A program made the position numbers and the translations under genes. A stretch of DNA of 64,000 nucleotides from Serratia bockelmannii (GTDB lineage Bacteria > Pseudomonadota > Gammaproteobacteria > Enterobacterales > Enterobacteriaceae), in the NCBI RefSeq assembly GCF_008011855.1, contig NZ_VOUX01000002.1:62001-126000 (forward strand), read 5' to 3'. A model generated the notes under the pieces. The model was given only the letters and a program-made list of their open reading frames with translations, ran no database searches and was not told the origin of the DNA. Positions 31,884 to 43,854 of this stretch are shown here, piece by piece; position 1 is the stretch's first letter, and each line of letters begins with the position of its first letter.

Positions 31884-31967
31884 CACTCTCTCTAATCCGG
31901 ATCCGGTACCCCGGCCCTACATCACATTGCTTTTATTCAGGTTCGGCGCGCCGAACCCCTGCACTCG

Positions 31968-33032
31968 TTACTTGGCGAGCCGCACCAGCTCCGCCGCCAC
32001 GCGCTCGGTGGCATCCGGAATGGCGACCGCACGCGCTTTCTCGGCCATGGCCAGCAGCGTCTTGCGATCCCAACTCGCCAGCAGTTCGGCCACCACATCG
32101 GCGTTAAACTGCGGCTGTTCGATAATCTTCGCCGCGCCGGCTTCTTCCAGCGGACGCGCGTTCCAGTACTGCTGACGATCCTTGTGCATAAACGGCACGA
32201 AGATCGCCGGCAGCCCTGCCGCCGCGATTTCACTGACGGTCAACGCGCCGGAGCGGCAGACCACCACGTCGGCCCAGGCATAGGCGGCGGCCATGTCGTC
32301 GATGAACTCGGTCACTTTGTGCTGCGTCTGCCCTACCCTTTCGTAGTCGCGCAGCACCGTTTCCAGCGCGCCCTTGCCAACCTGATGCCAGAGCGTAATT
32401 CTATCGCCCAAACGCGCCGCGACTTCAGGAACTGTCTGATTCAGCACGCGGGCGCCCTGACTTCCGCCAATCACCAGCACGCGGATCGGGCCTTCGCGCC
32501 CTTGCAACCGCTCTGCCGGCAGTGGCAGCGCCAACACGTCGGTACGCACCGGGTTGCCCACCACCTCGGCGTTCGGGAACGCGCCGGGGAAGGCCTGCAT
32601 CACTTTGGCGGCGATGCGCGCCAGCCAGCGGTTGGTCAAACCGGCGATGCCGTTCTGCTCGTGCAGCACCACCGGGATGCCGCACTGCCAGGCTGCCAGG
32701 CCGCCGGGACCGGAGACGTAACCGCCCATTCCCAGCACCACATCCGGCTGATAGCTGCGCATAATGGCTTTTGCCTGACGCACCGCCTGCCAGATCCGCA
32801 GCGGTGCGGTCAATTGAGCCTTCAGGCCCTTGCCGCGCAGGCCGGAGATGCGGATAAAATCGATCTCGATCCCGTGCTTCGGCACCAGATCGGCTTCCAT
32901 TCGGTCTGCGGTTCCGAGCCAGCGCACCTGCCAGCCCTGCGCCATCAGATGATGCGCGACCGCCAGCCCCGGGAACACGTGCCCGCCGGTACCGCCTGCC
33001 ATCACCATTAAACGCTTAGGTTTCCCGCTCAT
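31968..33032 (-). CDS. murG: MurG, UDP-GlcNAc transferase forming lipid II
   Basis: GT28 glycosyltransferase on the inner face of the membrane that adds GlcNAc to lipid I. It has 354 residues (E. coli 355). The G-loops [14 protein letters not shown] and [14 protein letters not shown] and the acceptor-binding [11 protein letters not shown] are clear, as is [15 protein letters not shown]. It starts 3 nt after ftsW. Confidence 0.97.
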   Translation of the reverse strand: MSGKPKRLMVMAGGTGGHVFPGLAVAHHLMAQGWQVRWLGTADRMEADLVPKHGIEIDFIRISGLRGKGLKAQLTAPLRIWQAVRQAKAIMRSYQPDVVLGMGGYVSGPGGLAAWQCGIPVVLHEQNGIAGLTNRWLARIAAKVMQAFPGAFPNAEVVGNPVRTDVLALPLPAERLQGREGPIRVLVIGGSQGARVLNQTVPEVAARLGDRITLWHQVGKGALETVLRDYERVGQTQHKVTEFIDDMAAAYAWADVVVCRSGALTVSEIAAAGLPAIFVPFMHKDRQQYWNARPLEEAGAAKIIEQPQFNADVVAELLASWDRKTLLAMAEKARAVAIPDATERVAAELVRLAK

Positions 33033-33035
33033 CCC

Positions 33036-34238
33036 TTACCTCTTCACAAACGCCTGAGCCTTGGTCAGGCGCGTTTCATAATCAATTCGCAGCAACAGCA
33101 CGATCGCCGTCGACATAATCAGCAAGCTCGAACCGCCGTAACTGATCAGCGGCAGCGTCAGACCTTTGGTCGGCAGCATGCCCGCGGCGGCGCCGACGTT
33201 AACCAGCGCCTGGAAGCTGAACCACACGCCGATCGCGCAGGCCAGGAAGCCGGAGAAGCGTTGGTCGATCTCCAGCGCGCGGCGCCCGATGGACATCGCG
33301 CGAAAAGCGACGAAGAATACCATTAACAGGGCTAAAACCACACCGATATAGCCCAGTTCTTCCCCCAAAATGGAGAAGATGAAGTCGGTGTGTGCCTCTG
33401 GCAAATACTCCAGTTTCTGCACCGAGTTGCCGAGCCCCTGCCCCCAGAACTCGCCGCGGCCGAACGCCATCAGCGACTGGGTCAGCTGGTAGCCGCTGCC
33501 GAACGGGTCGGCCCACGGGTTCCAGAACGACGTCACGCGGCGCATACGGTACGGTTCCGCGATGATCAGCAGCACCACGGCGAACACGCCGGAGCCGATG
33601 ATCGCCAGGAACTGCCACATTTTCGCACCGGCCAGGAACAGCATTGCTAGCGTGGTGATGAACAGCACCACCACGGTACCGAGGTCCGGCTGCGCCAGCA
33701 GCAGCACCGCCAGCACCACCATCACGCCCATCGGCTTGCAGAAGCCCCAGAAGTTGCTGCGCACCTCTTCCACCTTGCGCACCAGATAGCTCGCCAGGTA
33801 GCAGAACAGCGACAGCTTGGACAGCTCCGCGGGCTGAATACGCAACGGGCCGAGTGCGATCCAACGCGAGGCCCCGTTTACCGAGCTCCCCACCACCAGG
33901 ACGATCAGCAGCATCACGATCGACATCAGCAGCATCACGTTGCTGTAGCGCTGCCAAATTTCCATCGGGATGCGCAGCGTCACCAGCGACAGGCCGAACG
34001 CCAGGCCGAGGTACAGCGCGTCACGTTTGGCGAACAGGAACGGATCGTCCGCCAGGCGTTGGCCGATCGGCATCGAGGCCGAGGTCACCATCACGAAGCC
34101 GATGATCGCCAAGCCGAAGGTCAACCACAGCAGGGTGCGATCGTACAGCACCATGTTGACCGCGTCGTTGTCGCGCGCGCCGGTCACCCAGTCTTTCAGC
34201 CGTTCTGTCAGCCCGAAGTTCGGCAAGCGTAGTTTCAT
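33036..34238 (-). CDS. ftsW: FtsW, SEDS-family septal peptidoglycan polymerase
   Basis: Ten-helix membrane glycosyltransferase working with FtsI at the septum. It has 400 residues. SEDS hallmarks include [31 protein letters not shown], the large periplasmic loop with [19 protein letters not shown], and the C-terminal [13 protein letters not shown]. It overlaps murD by 4 nt. Confidence 0.97.
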   Translation of the reverse strand: MKLRLPNFGLTERLKDWVTGARDNDAVNMVLYDRTLLWLTFGLAIIGFVMVTSASMPIGQRLADDPFLFAKRDALYLGLAFGLSLVTLRIPMEIWQRYSNVMLLMSIVMLLIVLVVGSSVNGASRWIALGPLRIQPAELSKLSLFCYLASYLVRKVEEVRSNFWGFCKPMGVMVVLAVLLLAQPDLGTVVVLFITTLAMLFLAGAKMWQFLAIIGSGVFAVVLLIIAEPYRMRRVTSFWNPWADPFGSGYQLTQSLMAFGRGEFWGQGLGNSVQKLEYLPEAHTDFIFSILGEELGYIGVVLALLMVFFVAFRAMSIGRRALEIDQRFSGFLACAIGVWFSFQALVNVGAAAGMLPTKGLTLPLISYGGSSLLIMSTAIVLLLRIDYETRLTKAQAFVKR

Positions 34239-35554
34239 CCGCCAAGCTCCTGCGCCAGGCGGGCGAACTCATCGCCGCGTACTTCAAAATTACGGAACTG
34301 ATCGAGGCTGGCGCAGGCCGGCGACAACAGCACCATATCGCCGGGCATTACGCGGCCGGCGATGGTGCGCATCGCCTGCTCCATGGTCTCGGTCAACGTC
34401 GCCACTTCCGGCCGCAGCTGTGCCAGCTGAGCGCCGTCACGGCCAAAACAATACAGACGCACGTTGTCGCCCTGCAGATAGCGCGCCAGCGGCGAGAAAT
34501 CGGCGGACTTGCCGTCGCCGCCCAGCAGCAGATGCAGCGTGCCGTCCACCTGCAGGCCGTTCAGCGCCGCTTCGGTGCTGCCGACGTTGGTGGCTTTGGA
34601 ATCGTTGATCCAACGCACGCCGTTGTGCTCCCAGGCCAGCTGGAAGCGGTGTGCCAGGCCGGTGAAGGTGGTCAGCGCCTTCAGGCTGGACGCACGCGGG
34701 ATATTGACCGCATCCGCCAACGCCAGCGCCGCCAGGGCGTTGGTGTAATTGTGGCGGCCGGTCAGCTTCATTTCGCGCGTATTCAGCACCTTCTCACCGC
34801 GCACCCGCAGCCAGGTTTCCCCCTGCTGGCGGTTCAAGTGATAGTCGCCTACGTCCGCGCCGAAGCTGACACAGCGTTCGTCGGCGCCGCGCACCGGCAT
34901 GGTCAGCGCGTCGTCCGCGTTCACCACGCACACCGCGGCGTTTTCATACACGCGCAGCTTGGCACCGCGATACTGCTGCAGACCGAACGGATAGCGATCC
35001 ATATGATCTTCGGTCACGTTCAGGATGGTCGCCGCCGCCGCCCGCAGGCTATACGTCGTTTCCAACTGGAAGCTGGACAGCTCCAGCACGTAAAGCTGAC
35101 ATTCCTGGCGCAACAGGCTCAGCGCCGGCAGGCCGATATTGCCGCCCACGCCCACCGCCCAACCGGCGGCTTTCGCCATCTCGCCCACCAGGGTGGTGAC
35201 GGTGCTCTTGCCGTTGGAGCCGGTAATCGCCACGATCGGCGCCTGCGCCTCGCGGCAGAACAGTTCGACGTCGCCGACGATTTCGACGCCGGCGTCAGCC
35301 GCGGCGCTCAATGCCGGGGTCGCCAGCGCGACGCCCGGGCTGGCAACGATCAGATCCGCCGCCAGCAGCCAGTCTTGATTCAGATCGCCCAGATGGCGCT
35401 CCACGCTTTCAGGCAGTTTGTCCAACCCTGGCGGCGCGATACGGGTATCCATCACGCGCGGCGTCACGCCGCGCGCCATGAAGAAATCGACACAGGACAG
35501 GCCGGTGAGGCCCAACCCGATGATGACGACTTTTCTACCCTGATAGTCTGCCAT
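34235..35554 (-). CDS. murD: UDP-N-acetylmuramoylalanine--D-glutamate ligase MurD
   Basis: Adds D-glutamate to UDP-MurNAc-L-Ala. It has 439 residues (E. coli 438). Visible: the N-terminal UDP-binding [13 protein letters not shown], the P-loop [24 protein letters not shown], and [16 protein letters not shown] in the central and C-terminal domains, ending with [12 protein letters not shown]. It begins 2 nt after the mraY stop. Confidence 0.97.
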   Translation of the reverse strand: MADYQGRKVVIIGLGLTGLSCVDFFMARGVTPRVMDTRIAPPGLDKLPESVERHLGDLNQDWLLAADLIVASPGVALATPALSAAADAGVEIVGDVELFCREAQAPIVAITGSNGKSTVTTLVGEMAKAAGWAVGVGGNIGLPALSLLRQECQLYVLELSSFQLETTYSLRAAAATILNVTEDHMDRYPFGLQQYRGAKLRVYENAAVCVVNADDALTMPVRGADERCVSFGADVGDYHLNRQQGETWLRVRGEKVLNTREMKLTGRHNYTNALAALALADAVNIPRASSLKALTTFTGLAHRFQLAWEHNGVRWINDSKATNVGSTEAALNGLQVDGTLHLLLGGDGKSADFSPLARYLQGDNVRLYCFGRDGAQLAQLRPEVATLTETMEQAMRTIAGRVMPGDMVLLSPACASLDQFRNFEVRGDEFARLAQELGG

Positions 35555-35556
35555 GA

Positions 35557-36639
35557 TTAACGCACCTTCAGCGTTGCCAGGCCAATCAGCACCAGCATCA
35601 GCGAAATGATCCAGAAGCGCACGATCACGCGCGGTTCCGGCCAGCCTTTCAATTCATAGTGGTGGTGAATCGGCGCCATGCGGAAAATGCGTTGTCCGCG
35701 CAGCTTGAACGATCCCACCTGCAGGATCACCGACAGCGTCTCTACCACGAACACGCCGCCCATGATCACCAGCAAGAACTCCTGGCGCAGCAGCACCGCG
35801 ATGGTGCCCAGCGCGCCGCCCAGCGCCAGCGAACCGACGTCGCCCATAAACACCTGAGCCGGGTAGGTATTGAACCACAGGAACCCGAGGCCGGCGCCGA
35901 CGATGGCGGTGCAGACGATCACCAACTCACCGGCATGACGCAGATACGGAATGTGCAGGTAGTTGGCGAAGTTCATATTACCGGTCGCCCAGGCCACCAG
36001 CGCGAAGCCGGCCGCCACGAATACCGTCGGCATGATCGCCAGGCCGTCCAGGCCGTCGGTCAGGTTGACCGCGTTGCTGGTGCCGACGATGACGAAATAG
36101 GCCAGCAGGATGTACAGCAGGCCCAGCTGCGGCATCACGTCCTTAAAGAACGGCACAACCAGCTCGGTGGCTGGCGTGTCTTTTCCTACGGCGTACATGG
36201 CGAATGCGACAATCAGCGCAATCACCGATTGCCAGAAATACTTCCAGCGGGCGATCAGCCCTTTGGTGTCCTTACGCACCACCTTGCGGTAGTCGTCAAC
36301 GAAGCCGACGATGCCGTAACCCACCAGCACAAACAGCACGCACCAGACATATGGGTTGGACGGGTAGGCCCACATCAGCACCGAAATGGTGATGGAGGTC
36401 AGGATCATGATGCCGCCCATGGTCGGCGTGCCGCGCTTGCTGAAGTGCGACTCGGGGCCGTCGTTGCGCACCACCTGACCGAAGGACATTTCTTGCAGGC
36501 GCTTGATCACCCGCGGGCCCATCCACAGTGACAGGAACAGCGCGGTCAGCAGGCTGACAATGGCTCGGAACGTCAGATAAGAAAAGACGTTGAAGCCTGA
36601 GTAATACTTGACCAAATGTTCGGCCAGCCAAACTAACAT
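35557..36639 (-). CDS. mraY: Phospho-N-acetylmuramoyl-pentapeptide transferase MraY
   Basis: Ten-helix integral membrane enzyme forming lipid I from UDP-MurNAc-pentapeptide and undecaprenyl phosphate. It has 360 residues, as in E. coli. Catalytic Asp residues D115-D116 lie in GFVDDYRKV, a third in [19 protein letters not shown], and the HHH motif in [15 protein letters not shown]. Its start overlaps the murF end by 7 nt. Confidence 0.97.
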   Translation of the reverse strand: MLVWLAEHLVKYYSGFNVFSYLTFRAIVSLLTALFLSLWMGPRVIKRLQEMSFGQVVRNDGPESHFSKRGTPTMGGIMILTSITISVLMWAYPSNPYVWCVLFVLVGYGIVGFVDDYRKVVRKDTKGLIARWKYFWQSVIALIVAFAMYAVGKDTPATELVVPFFKDVMPQLGLLYILLAYFVIVGTSNAVNLTDGLDGLAIMPTVFVAAGFALVAWATGNMNFANYLHIPYLRHAGELVIVCTAIVGAGLGFLWFNTYPAQVFMGDVGSLALGGALGTIAVLLRQEFLLVIMGGVFVVETLSVILQVGSFKLRGQRIFRMAPIHHHYELKGWPEPRVIVRFWIISLMLVLIGLATLKVR

Positions 36640-37994
36640 GGTGCTTTCTCCTGTAACGCGCGTACTACCTGCTCCATTGCGGCACTACGTGAACCTTTGA
36701 TTAACACGGTGATGACCGCATGTTCCGACAGTAATTCCGCCACGCGCGCGATCACTGCTGTCTTGTCCTGATAATGTTCGCCGTTGCCGGACGCTTCGCT
36801 CAGCACGCGGCTCAACCCGCCGACGCTGATCACTTTATCGACCCCGGCCAGGCGGGCGGCTTCACCCACCTGACGGTGGCACTCTTCCGCTTCTGCGCCC
36901 AGCTCGGCCATATCGCCGACCACCATCACGCGGTAGCCCGGCATTTCCGCCAGCACCTGCGCCGCCGCGGTCATCGACCCGACGTTGGCGTTATAGCTGT
37001 CGTCCAGCAGCAGCTTGCCTTCGGCCAGCGCCACCGGGAACAAGCGCCCCGGCACCGCCTGCAATTGTTTCAACCCCTGACGCACCGCTTCGAGCGTCGC
37101 GCCCACCGACATCGCCAGCGCCGTGGCCGCCAGCGCGTTGGCCACGTTGTGGCGCCCCGGCAGCGGCAGTGCGATCTCGGCGGTGCCGAACGGGCTGTGC
37201 AGCGTGAACTGCGTACCTGCGCCATTCACTCGCACGTTGTCCGCGAAGAAGTCCACACCTTCGGCGGCCTGCGGCGAGAAGCGCCAGACGGTTTTGCCGA
37301 CCAGTATGCTCTGCCAGTGCGGCCAATCGTTGTTATCGGCGTTGATGATCGCCACGCCGTCGGCCGGCAGGCCGGTAAAGATTTCACCTTTCGCCTGAGC
37401 GACGCCGGCCAGCGAGCCGAAGCCTTCCAGGTGCGCCGCCGCCAGGTTATTCACCAAAGCGGTCTGCGGACGCGTCAATGCGGTGGTGTAAGCGATTTCG
37501 CCAATGTGGTTAGCGCCCAGCTCTATCACGGCAAAATCATGCTGCGGCTCCAGACGCAACAGCGTCAGCGGCACGCCGATGTCGTTATTGAAGTTACCGG
37601 CGGTATACAGCACTTCGCCGCATTCACGCAGAATGGCGGCGGTCATTTCTTTCACCGATGTCTTGCCCGAGGAGCCGGTCAGCGCCACCACGCGCGCCGG
37701 CACCTGCTGACGCACCCAGGCGCCAAGCTGCCCCAGCGCCAAACGGGTGTCTTCCACCACCAGCTGCGGCACGTCCACCAATAAGCGCTTACTGACCAGC
37801 AACGCCCCGGCGCCTGCGGCTACGGCATCCGCCGCGAAGTCGTGAGCGTCGAAACGCTCACCTTTCAGCGCCACAAACAGGCAACCGGCGGTCACCTTGC
37901 GGGTGTCTGTCGTCACCTCGACAATTTGGCAATCGGCGCCGATCGGTTCAGCGCTCAATACCTCAGCCAGTGTCTGAAGAGAGACAGGGATCAT
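36633..37994 (-). CDS. murF: UDP-MurNAc-tripeptide--D-Ala-D-Ala ligase MurF
   Basis: Attaches D-Ala-D-Ala to complete the UDP-MurNAc-pentapeptide. It has 453 residues (E. coli 452). The P-loop is [29 protein letters not shown] and [13 protein letters not shown] are typical of MurF. It overlaps murE by 4 nt and mraY by 7 nt. Confidence 0.97.
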   Translation of the reverse strand: MIPVSLQTLAEVLSAEPIGADCQIVEVTTDTRKVTAGCLFVALKGERFDAHDFAADAVAAGAGALLVSKRLLVDVPQLVVEDTRLALGQLGAWVRQQVPARVVALTGSSGKTSVKEMTAAILRECGEVLYTAGNFNNDIGVPLTLLRLEPQHDFAVIELGANHIGEIAYTTALTRPQTALVNNLAAAHLEGFGSLAGVAQAKGEIFTGLPADGVAIINADNNDWPHWQSILVGKTVWRFSPQAAEGVDFFADNVRVNGAGTQFTLHSPFGTAEIALPLPGRHNVANALAATALAMSVGATLEAVRQGLKQLQAVPGRLFPVALAEGKLLLDDSYNANVGSMTAAAQVLAEMPGYRVMVVGDMAELGAEAEECHRQVGEAARLAGVDKVISVGGLSRVLSEASGNGEHYQDKTAVIARVAELLSEHAVITVLIKGSRSAAMEQVVRALQEKAPC

Positions 37995-39478
37995 GCCAGC
38001 ACCCCCAGCAGTCGGGCGACCGTCGTGCGGTCGGAGTAATCCAGGCGGCGGTTGCCCACCAGCTGATAATCTTCATGGCCCTTGCCCGCCACCAACACCA
38101 CATCCTGCGCCTGCGCTTGCATGATGGCGCTGGTTACCGCTTCGGCGCGGCCGTGGATCACCAGCGCCTGCCCGGCGTCCAGCAATCCGGTCAGGATGTC
38201 GTTGATAATTGCGCGCGGCTCTTCGGTACGCGGGTTGTCATCGGTGATCACCACGCGATCGGCGAACTGCTCGGCGATGCCGCCCATCAGCGGACGCTTG
38301 CCCTTGTCGCGATCGCCGCCGCAGCCGAAGACGCACCACAGCTGCCCCTGGCAGTGCAGGCGCGCGGCTTCCAGCGCTTTCTCCAGCGCATCCGGCGTGT
38401 GGGCGTAATCCACCACCACCGTCGGTTTGCCCGGCGCGTTAAACACTTCCATGCGGCCGCAGACCGGCTGCAGACGGCTGCCGGTTTCCACCAGCGCCTC
38501 CAGCGGGTAGCCCAGCGACAGCAGCGTGGCCAAGGCCAACAGCAGGTTGCTGACGTTGAACGCGCCCATCAGGCGGCTTTCGATCTCGCCGTCGCCCCAG
38601 CTGGAGCTGAAACGAACCGTGGCGCCGTTGTCGTGATAATCGACCGCCGTGGTTTTCAACCAGCGGCCGTGGCAGCCCGGCTGCAGGTTGTCCTGCATCG
38701 TCACCGCTATCGCATCCGGCAGCTTGCCGAGCCAGCGCTGACCGACTTCATCGTCGGCGTTGATGATTGCCTGCCCTACGCTATGGGCGGCGAACAGCGA
38801 CCATTTGGCCGCTTCGTAATTGACCATGTCACCGTGGTAATCCAGGTGATCGCGGCTCAGGTTGGTGAAAACCGCCGCAGCGAACGGCAGCGCCGCCACC
38901 CGGTGTTGCACCAGACCGTGGGATGAGACTTCCATCGCGGCGAAGGTCGCGCCCTGTTCCGCCAAGTCGTTTAATACGTGTTGAACATCCACCGCAGAAC
39001 CGGTGGTATTCTCCGTCGGACACACCTGGCCCAGCAGGCCGTTGCCGACGGTGCCCATCACCGCGCTGGTTTCGCCCAGCAGTTGGCTCCACTGCGCCAG
39101 CAGCTGCGTGGTGGTGGTTTTGCCGTTGGTGCCGGTCACGCCGACCAGGCGCAGACGCTCGCCCGGCTGATGGTAAAAACGCCCTGCCAGCGCGGAAAGG
39201 CGCTGGTTCAGTTGGCTCAGGTAGATCACCGGCACGCCGTGCATCTCAACGATGGCGCCGTCTTCGGCCTGACCGTCAGCTTCGGCGATCACGGCGGCGA
39301 CGCCCTGCGCAATGGCCTGCGGAATATAGCGGCGTCCATCCGTTTGATGGCCGACAACGGCGATAAACAGATCCCCGGCAGCCGCCACACGGCTGTCTAA
39401 TGTCATTTCCCGCAGCGCGCGCCCGGGTGCCGTCGGCACCCACGGGGCGAGTAAGTCGCGCAAATTACGATCTGCCAC
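37991..39478 (-). CDS. murE: UDP-MurNAc-L-Ala-D-Glu--meso-diaminopimelate ligase MurE
   Basis: Adds meso-diaminopimelate to the growing stem peptide. It has 495 residues. The P-loop is [15 protein letters not shown], with [12 protein letters not shown] and [10 protein letters not shown] in the central domain. The C-terminal DNPRTEEP is the motif that selects meso-DAP over lysine, as expected for a Gram-negative. It overlaps the end of ftsI by 14 nt. Confidence 0.97.
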   Translation of the reverse strand: MADRNLRDLLAPWVPTAPGRALREMTLDSRVAAAGDLFIAVVGHQTDGRRYIPQAIAQGVAAVIAEADGQAEDGAIVEMHGVPVIYLSQLNQRLSALAGRFYHQPGERLRLVGVTGTNGKTTTTQLLAQWSQLLGETSAVMGTVGNGLLGQVCPTENTTGSAVDVQHVLNDLAEQGATFAAMEVSSHGLVQHRVAALPFAAAVFTNLSRDHLDYHGDMVNYEAAKWSLFAAHSVGQAIINADDEVGQRWLGKLPDAIAVTMQDNLQPGCHGRWLKTTAVDYHDNGATVRFSSSWGDGEIESRLMGAFNVSNLLLALATLLSLGYPLEALVETGSRLQPVCGRMEVFNAPGKPTVVVDYAHTPDALEKALEAARLHCQGQLWCVFGCGGDRDKGKRPLMGGIAEQFADRVVITDDNPRTEEPRAIINDILTGLLDAGQALVIHGRAEAVTSAIMQAQAQDVVLVAGKGHEDYQLVGNRRLDYSDRTTVARLLGVLA

Positions 39479-41228
39479 CTGAACCCTCTTTCTTGTTAAT
39501 CACTAATTCGCTTTTGTCACCGGTAGGCAACGCGTCAGGCTCGACGTTCATGGTGCGTAATACGCCGCCCATGATGGCACCGAACACCGGCGCGGAGATT
39601 GCACCACCATAGTATTTCCCACCCTGCGGGTCGTTGATGACGACCACCAGGGCAAAACGGGGGTTACTTGCCGGCGCGACGCCGGCGGTATAAGCGATGT
39701 ATCGGTTGACGTATTTGCCGTCCGGGCCCACTTTTTTCGCGGTACCGGTTTTGATGGCGATACGGTATCCCTTGATGGCGGCTTTCACGCCGCCGCCGCC
39801 CGGCAAGGCCACGCTTTCCATCATGTGCACCACGGTGCGCACCAGAGGTTCTGGGAAAACGCGTTCGCCGGCGACCGGAGGGTCAACCTTGGTGATCGAC
39901 AATGGGCGATACACGCCCAGGCTGCCGATCGTTGCATAGACTCGCGCCAACTGTAACGGAGTTACCATCAGCCCGTAGCCGAAAGAGAAGGTGGCCCTCT
40001 CTATGTCAGACCACCGTTGTTTTTTTGGGTATATGCCACTGCTTTCTCCGACCAGCCCCAAATTGGTCGCTTTTCCCAGCCCAAAACGAGAGTAAGTATC
40101 TACTAACGCTGAGGACGGCATCGCTAACGCCAGCTTTGAAACACCGACGTTACTCGACTTCTGCAAGATCCCGGTCAATGACAGCTCCGAGTACCGCGCC
40201 ACGTCTTTGATCTCGTGGCCCTGAATGCGGTACGGGATGGTGTTCAGCACGCTGTTTTCTCTCACCACGCCGTTTTGCAGCGCGGTCATCACCACCATCG
40301 GCTTCACGGTTGAACCGGGTTCAAAAATATCGGTGATAGCACGGTTACGCATGGTCTCTTTCGGCGTACCGGCCATGTTGTTCGGGTTGTAAGACGGGCT
40401 GTTGGCCATCGCCAGCACTTCGCCGGTGTTCACGTCGATCAGCACCGCAGTGCCCGATTCGGCCTTGTTGAACGCCACGGCGTTGTTCAGCTCGCGATAC
40501 ACCAGCGCCTGCAGGCGCTCATCGACGCTCAGCACCAGGTTGTGCGCAGCCTGGCTGTCGACGGAGGAGATATCTTCGATCACCCGGCCGAAGCGGTCCT
40601 TACGCACCGTTCTCTCGCCCGGTTGCCCGGTCAGCCAGCGGTCGAAGCTCTTCTCGACGCCTTCAATGCCTTGCCCGTCGATGTTGGTCACGCCGATGAT
40701 GTGCGACGTCACCTGCCCCGCCGGGTAGTACCGGCGCGACTCCTGCCGCAGGTAGATCCCCGGCAGCTTGAGCTTGTGGATGTAGTCGCCGATCGCCGGG
40801 TTCACCTGGCGAGCCAGATAAACGAAACGCCCTTTCGGGTTGGCGTTGATGCGGTTGGAAAGCTGGTCCAGCGGGATGTTCAGCGCATCGGAAAGCGCTT
40901 TCCAACGGCTGTCCAGCGTGATGCCGCCGCGCTCGTTCAGCTCTTTCGGATCCGCCCACACCGCATTGACCGGCACGCTGACCGCCAACGGACGGCCGGC
41001 GCGATCGCTGATCATGCCGCGCGCAGTCGGCACTTCCTGCACGCGCAGCGAACGCATGTCGCCTTCTTTCACCAGACGATCGGGGTTGATGACCTGCAGG
41101 TACGCGACGCGCAGCATCAGGCCGACCATCGCCAGCAAAATGCAGCCGCACAGCAACGCAAAACGCCAGCTGACAAAGCTGGCCTGATCTTCCTGGCGTC
41201 TCATCTTACCGGGGCGCGCTGCTTTCAT
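39465..41228 (-). CDS. ftsI: FtsI (PBP3), septal peptidoglycan transpeptidase
   Basis: Bitopic class-B penicillin-binding protein that cross-links septal peptidoglycan and is the target of aztreonam and several cephalosporins. It has 587 residues (E. coli 588). One N-terminal membrane helix lies near residues 22-45. The active sites are S306-T-V-K (FEPGSTVKP), SSN in [11 protein letters not shown] and KTGT in AIKTGTAKK. No resistance-type insertion next to these motifs was noticed by eye. It lies 42 nt after ftsL. Confidence 0.97.
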   Translation of the reverse strand: MKAARPGKMRRQEDQASFVSWRFALLCGCILLAMVGLMLRVAYLQVINPDRLVKEGDMRSLRVQEVPTARGMISDRAGRPLAVSVPVNAVWADPKELNERGGITLDSRWKALSDALNIPLDQLSNRINANPKGRFVYLARQVNPAIGDYIHKLKLPGIYLRQESRRYYPAGQVTSHIIGVTNIDGQGIEGVEKSFDRWLTGQPGERTVRKDRFGRVIEDISSVDSQAAHNLVLSVDERLQALVYRELNNAVAFNKAESGTAVLIDVNTGEVLAMANSPSYNPNNMAGTPKETMRNRAITDIFEPGSTVKPMVVMTALQNGVVRENSVLNTIPYRIQGHEIKDVARYSELSLTGILQKSSNVGVSKLALAMPSSALVDTYSRFGLGKATNLGLVGESSGIYPKKQRWSDIERATFSFGYGLMVTPLQLARVYATIGSLGVYRPLSITKVDPPVAGERVFPEPLVRTVVHMMESVALPGGGGVKAAIKGYRIAIKTGTAKKVGPDGKYVNRYIAYTAGVAPASNPRFALVVVINDPQGGKYYGGAISAPVFGAIMGGVLRTMNVEPDALPTGDKSELVINKKEGSGGRS

Positions 41229-41270
41229 GCGTTTCCTTTCTACTCCGTGTCATTATTCCGGTTAAACCAT

Positions 41271-41591
41271 TCATTGTTTAACGATGATATTTTCCTGCGA
41301 TGGATCAACGTGTTGCATCTGCAGTTTTTCTGTCGCGATACGTTCAACCCGGCTGTGATCGCCGAGGGCGTTCTCTTCTAAAATCAGGTTGCGCCACTCG
41401 ATATCCAGCGCATCGCGCTCCAGAACCAGCTGTTCGCGCTCGGCGGTCAGCAGGCGGGTGCGGTGCGCGGTGGTCACCACGAAAATCGCGGAGACCAGTG
41501 ACGCAATCAGTAAAATCATGGGGATCTTGGCGTTGCGCAGCAGGTCGCCGCCAATGACCCCGACCAAACCGTGACGTTCGTTGCCGATCAC
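41271..41591 (-). CDS. ftsL: Cell division protein FtsL
   Basis: Small bitopic divisome protein forming a coiled coil with FtsB. It has 106 residues from a GTG start at 41589-41591 that overlaps the rsmH stop (GTGA). E. coli FtsL has 121, so the cytoplasmic N-terminus is about 15 residues shorter. The membrane helix spans about residues 22-42. The coiled-coil block [19 protein letters not shown] and [17 protein letters not shown] are essentially identical to E. coli. Confidence 0.95.
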   Translation of the reverse strand: MIGNERHGLVGVIGGDLLRNAKIPMILLIASLVSAIFVVTTAHRTRLLTAEREQLVLERDALDIEWRNLILEENALGDHSRVERIATEKLQMQHVDPSQENIIVKQ

Positions 41592-42529
41592 GCGGGCATC
41601 CTCTCAGCAATACGCAGCACCGAGCTGCGCGCACGCGGGTTGTCCGCCACTTCCGCTTCCGACGGCATCATTTTGCCCAGCGCTTTCAGCGTTCGCCCGC
41701 CCATGCTGCGCAGTTGCTCTTCGGTCAACGGAATGCCCGCCGGCACCTGAGCGCCGCGGCTATGGTGACGCATAAAGCGTTTGACGATGCGGTCTTCCAG
41801 CGAGTGGAAGCTAATGATCGACAAACGGCCCTGTGGGGCCAGCACTTCCAGCGCGCCGTCGAGCGCACGCTCGATCTCTTCCAGCTCGCTGTTGATATAG
41901 ATACGAATCGCCTGGAAGCTGCGCGTCGCCGGATGTTTGTGCTTTTCACGGAACGGGCTGGCATCGGCAATCAGATCCGCCAACTCTTTGGTGCGCGTCA
42001 TCGGCTCCACGCGGTTTCTTTCCACGATGGCGCGCGCGATACGTTTGGCGAAACGCTCTTCGCCAAAGGTTTTCAGCACCCAGGCGATGTCGTCCGCCTC
42101 GGCCTTCATCAGCCATTCCGCGGCAGACAGGCCGGTGGACGGATCCATGCGCATGTCCAGCGGACCATCGCGCATAAAGGAGAATCCGCGCTCCGCATCG
42201 TCAAGCTGCGGCGAGGAAACGCCCAGATCGAGCAGAACGCCGTCGATCTTGCCGGCCAGCTCGCGCTCCCGCACATAGTGCGACAACTCGGAGAATGGGC
42301 CGTGTACGATGGTAAAACGAGGATCTTCAATAGATTTGGCGGCTGCAATCGCCTGAGGGTCACGGTCAATCGCCAGCAAGCGCCCTTCCGGCCCCAGTTG
42401 GGACAGAATCAGACGAGAATGGCCACCGCGACCAAAAGTACCGTCGATATATATGCCGTTGCTGCGGATGTTGAGGCCGTTGACGGCTTCGTCCAGCAGG
42501 ACGGTGGTGTGTTTATAGTTTTCCAACAT
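41588..42529 (-). CDS. rsmH: 16S rRNA m4C1402 methyltransferase RsmH
   Basis: N4-methylates C1402 of 16S rRNA using SAM. It has 313 residues, as in E. coli. The SAM site is [16 protein letters not shown], and [18 protein letters not shown] and [13 protein letters not shown] are family signatures. It begins 2 nt after mraZ and overlaps ftsL. Confidence 0.97.
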   Translation of the reverse strand: MLENYKHTTVLLDEAVNGLNIRSNGIYIDGTFGRGGHSRLILSQLGPEGRLLAIDRDPQAIAAAKSIEDPRFTIVHGPFSELSHYVRERELAGKIDGVLLDLGVSSPQLDDAERGFSFMRDGPLDMRMDPSTGLSAAEWLMKAEADDIAWVLKTFGEERFAKRIARAIVERNRVEPMTRTKELADLIADASPFREKHKHPATRSFQAIRIYINSELEEIERALDGALEVLAPQGRLSIISFHSLEDRIVKRFMRHHSRGAQVPAGIPLTEEQLRSMGGRTLKALGKMMPSEAEVADNPRARSSVLRIAERMPA

Positions 42530-42531
42530 GC

Positions 42532-42990
42532 TTATAGCGACAAGTCCTGTAGCCGCTCAGACAACGGTTCCTGAGTCGACTGTTCAGCGTCAATATCATC
42601 CTTGACTTGTTGATACCAGGTCTGTTCATCCCACAGTTCAAACTTGTTGAACTGACCGACCAGCATCACTTCTTTTGTGAGCCCGGCGTGTTGCCGCAGC
42701 GTATTGGCGAGCAGCAAACGACCGGCACTATCCATCTGACACTCACTGGCATGCCCCAGCAGCAGGCGCTGAACGCGGCGCTCGGCGGGATTCATGCTCG
42801 ACAGACGTGATAATTTTTGTTCAATAATTTCCCATTCGGGCAAAGGATAAAGCAGCAGGCAGGGCTGATGGAGGTCAATGGTACAGACCATTTGGCCTTG
42901 CGATTCCTCGTTGAGCAATTCCCGATATCGGGTAGGTACGGCGAGCCGCCCTTTGCTGTCGAGGTTGACCATCGTCGCTCCACGGAACAT
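42532..42990 (-). CDS. mraZ: Transcriptional regulator MraZ
   Basis: SpoVT/AbrB-like protein that represses its own dcw operon by binding boxes upstream. It has 152 residues, as in E. coli. Two MraZ half-domains are visible, each with a DXXGR core: [16 protein letters not shown] and [16 protein letters not shown]. It is the first gene of the cluster; its operator is listed separately. Confidence 0.97.
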   Translation of the reverse strand: MFRGATMVNLDSKGRLAVPTRYRELLNEESQGQMVCTIDLHQPCLLLYPLPEWEIIEQKLSRLSSMNPAERRVQRLLLGHASECQMDSAGRLLLANTLRQHAGLTKEVMLVGQFNKFELWDEQTWYQQVKDDIDAEQSTQEPLSERLQDLSL

Positions 42991-43018
42991 TCCTGAGCTA
43001 CCCCTTAGTGACCGTTTT

Positions 43019-43043
43019 CACCACTTTACCCCACAAATTCCCA
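43019..43043 (-). promoter_or_regulatory. MraZ operator (three TGGGN-type boxes)
   Basis: On the minus strand TGGGA (43039-43043), TGGGG (43029-43033) and TGGTG (43019-43023) are separated by two exact 5-nt spacers. This matches the known MraZ-binding array. It lies directly between the promoter and mraZ. Confidence 0.85.
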
Positions 43044-43051
43044 CACAATGG

Positions 43052-43081
43052 AGTTTACGGAGGGTATGAAAACCTTGTCAA
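43052..43081 (-). promoter_or_regulatory. mraZ (dcw cluster) sigma-70 promoter
   Basis: A perfect -35 TTGACA (43076-43081, minus strand) and TAAACT (43052-43057) are 18 nt apart, followed at once by the MraZ boxes. The arrangement matches Pmra of E. coli. Confidence 0.8.
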
Positions 43082-43854
43082 GCCAGAGCGCCAGCGCTTT
43101 GGCAATATTTCTCTGGTCATTTTGGGAGCTGACTCGCGAAAGAAACTCTGATTATTCGACGATTAAAAATTAACACCATGATAAACGGAGAGAATTTTCT
43201 AAGCGGAAAGAATCTGATTAAAAACCTGACGAACTGGCGATTAATTAACTCATTACTTCCTTCTGCAAGCCATGTCTCATTTTTCAGCTCGGCAATCTCA
43301 GGGCTGTAACCGCTGCCGCCCCGCGCCCGCCAAGGCTCAGCGCCTGGCGAATCGACCGAAGAATAAGGCCATAACCCCTTGAGTTAATAACGCTCAATCG
43401 TTATTCACCGTGAAACTGCGCGCTATTTTACTTCAATTTGTCCCGCCATGATGAGAGCACGATAAAAATAAATGGCTCGGATATTACGAGCAGAAGTAAT
43501 TTCGATTTAAATCAATTTGGTAAGATTATTCCCAAAATACCTGTTTACAATTATGGTTTCATTTTCTTACACCTTTATTTCCACAATTTTTGCCGGAAAA
43601 AAACCTCTTCAAACACCAAAAATCGCAACTGCATGTTTTTAATGAATTTATTTAAATTCACCGATTTTAATCTCCCTGTCCCATCCTGTGCCCCTGTTCT
43701 GCGGGACAAAAACCGAACAAATGTTAAAAATAAAAATTTAAATCCAGTTAAAAAACACAATACAGATTAGTACACTATATGAAGCGCAAAAAACCAGAAC
43801 TAACAACTACGAATAAATAATTTAACAGAACATTAACCAAAAAGGAGAGAGTGC
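43082..43854. other. AT-rich noncoding region between mraZ and alaE
   Basis: About 770 nt upstream of both mraZ and divergent alaE. The half nearer alaE (about 43430-43850) is strikingly AT-rich against the GC-rich surroundings. A 110-codon frame at 43438-43770 has no ribosome-binding site or recognisable domain and is probably chance. A weak alaE promoter (TTAAAA, 17 nt, TACACT at 43748-43776) is possible. No known RNA was recognised. Confidence 0.6.

Noticed and set aside
43438-43770. 110-codon open frame in the AT-rich region upstream of alaE
   Set aside because: No ribosome-binding site, Lys/Asn/Phe-rich composition as expected from AT-rich noncoding DNA, and no recognisable domain.
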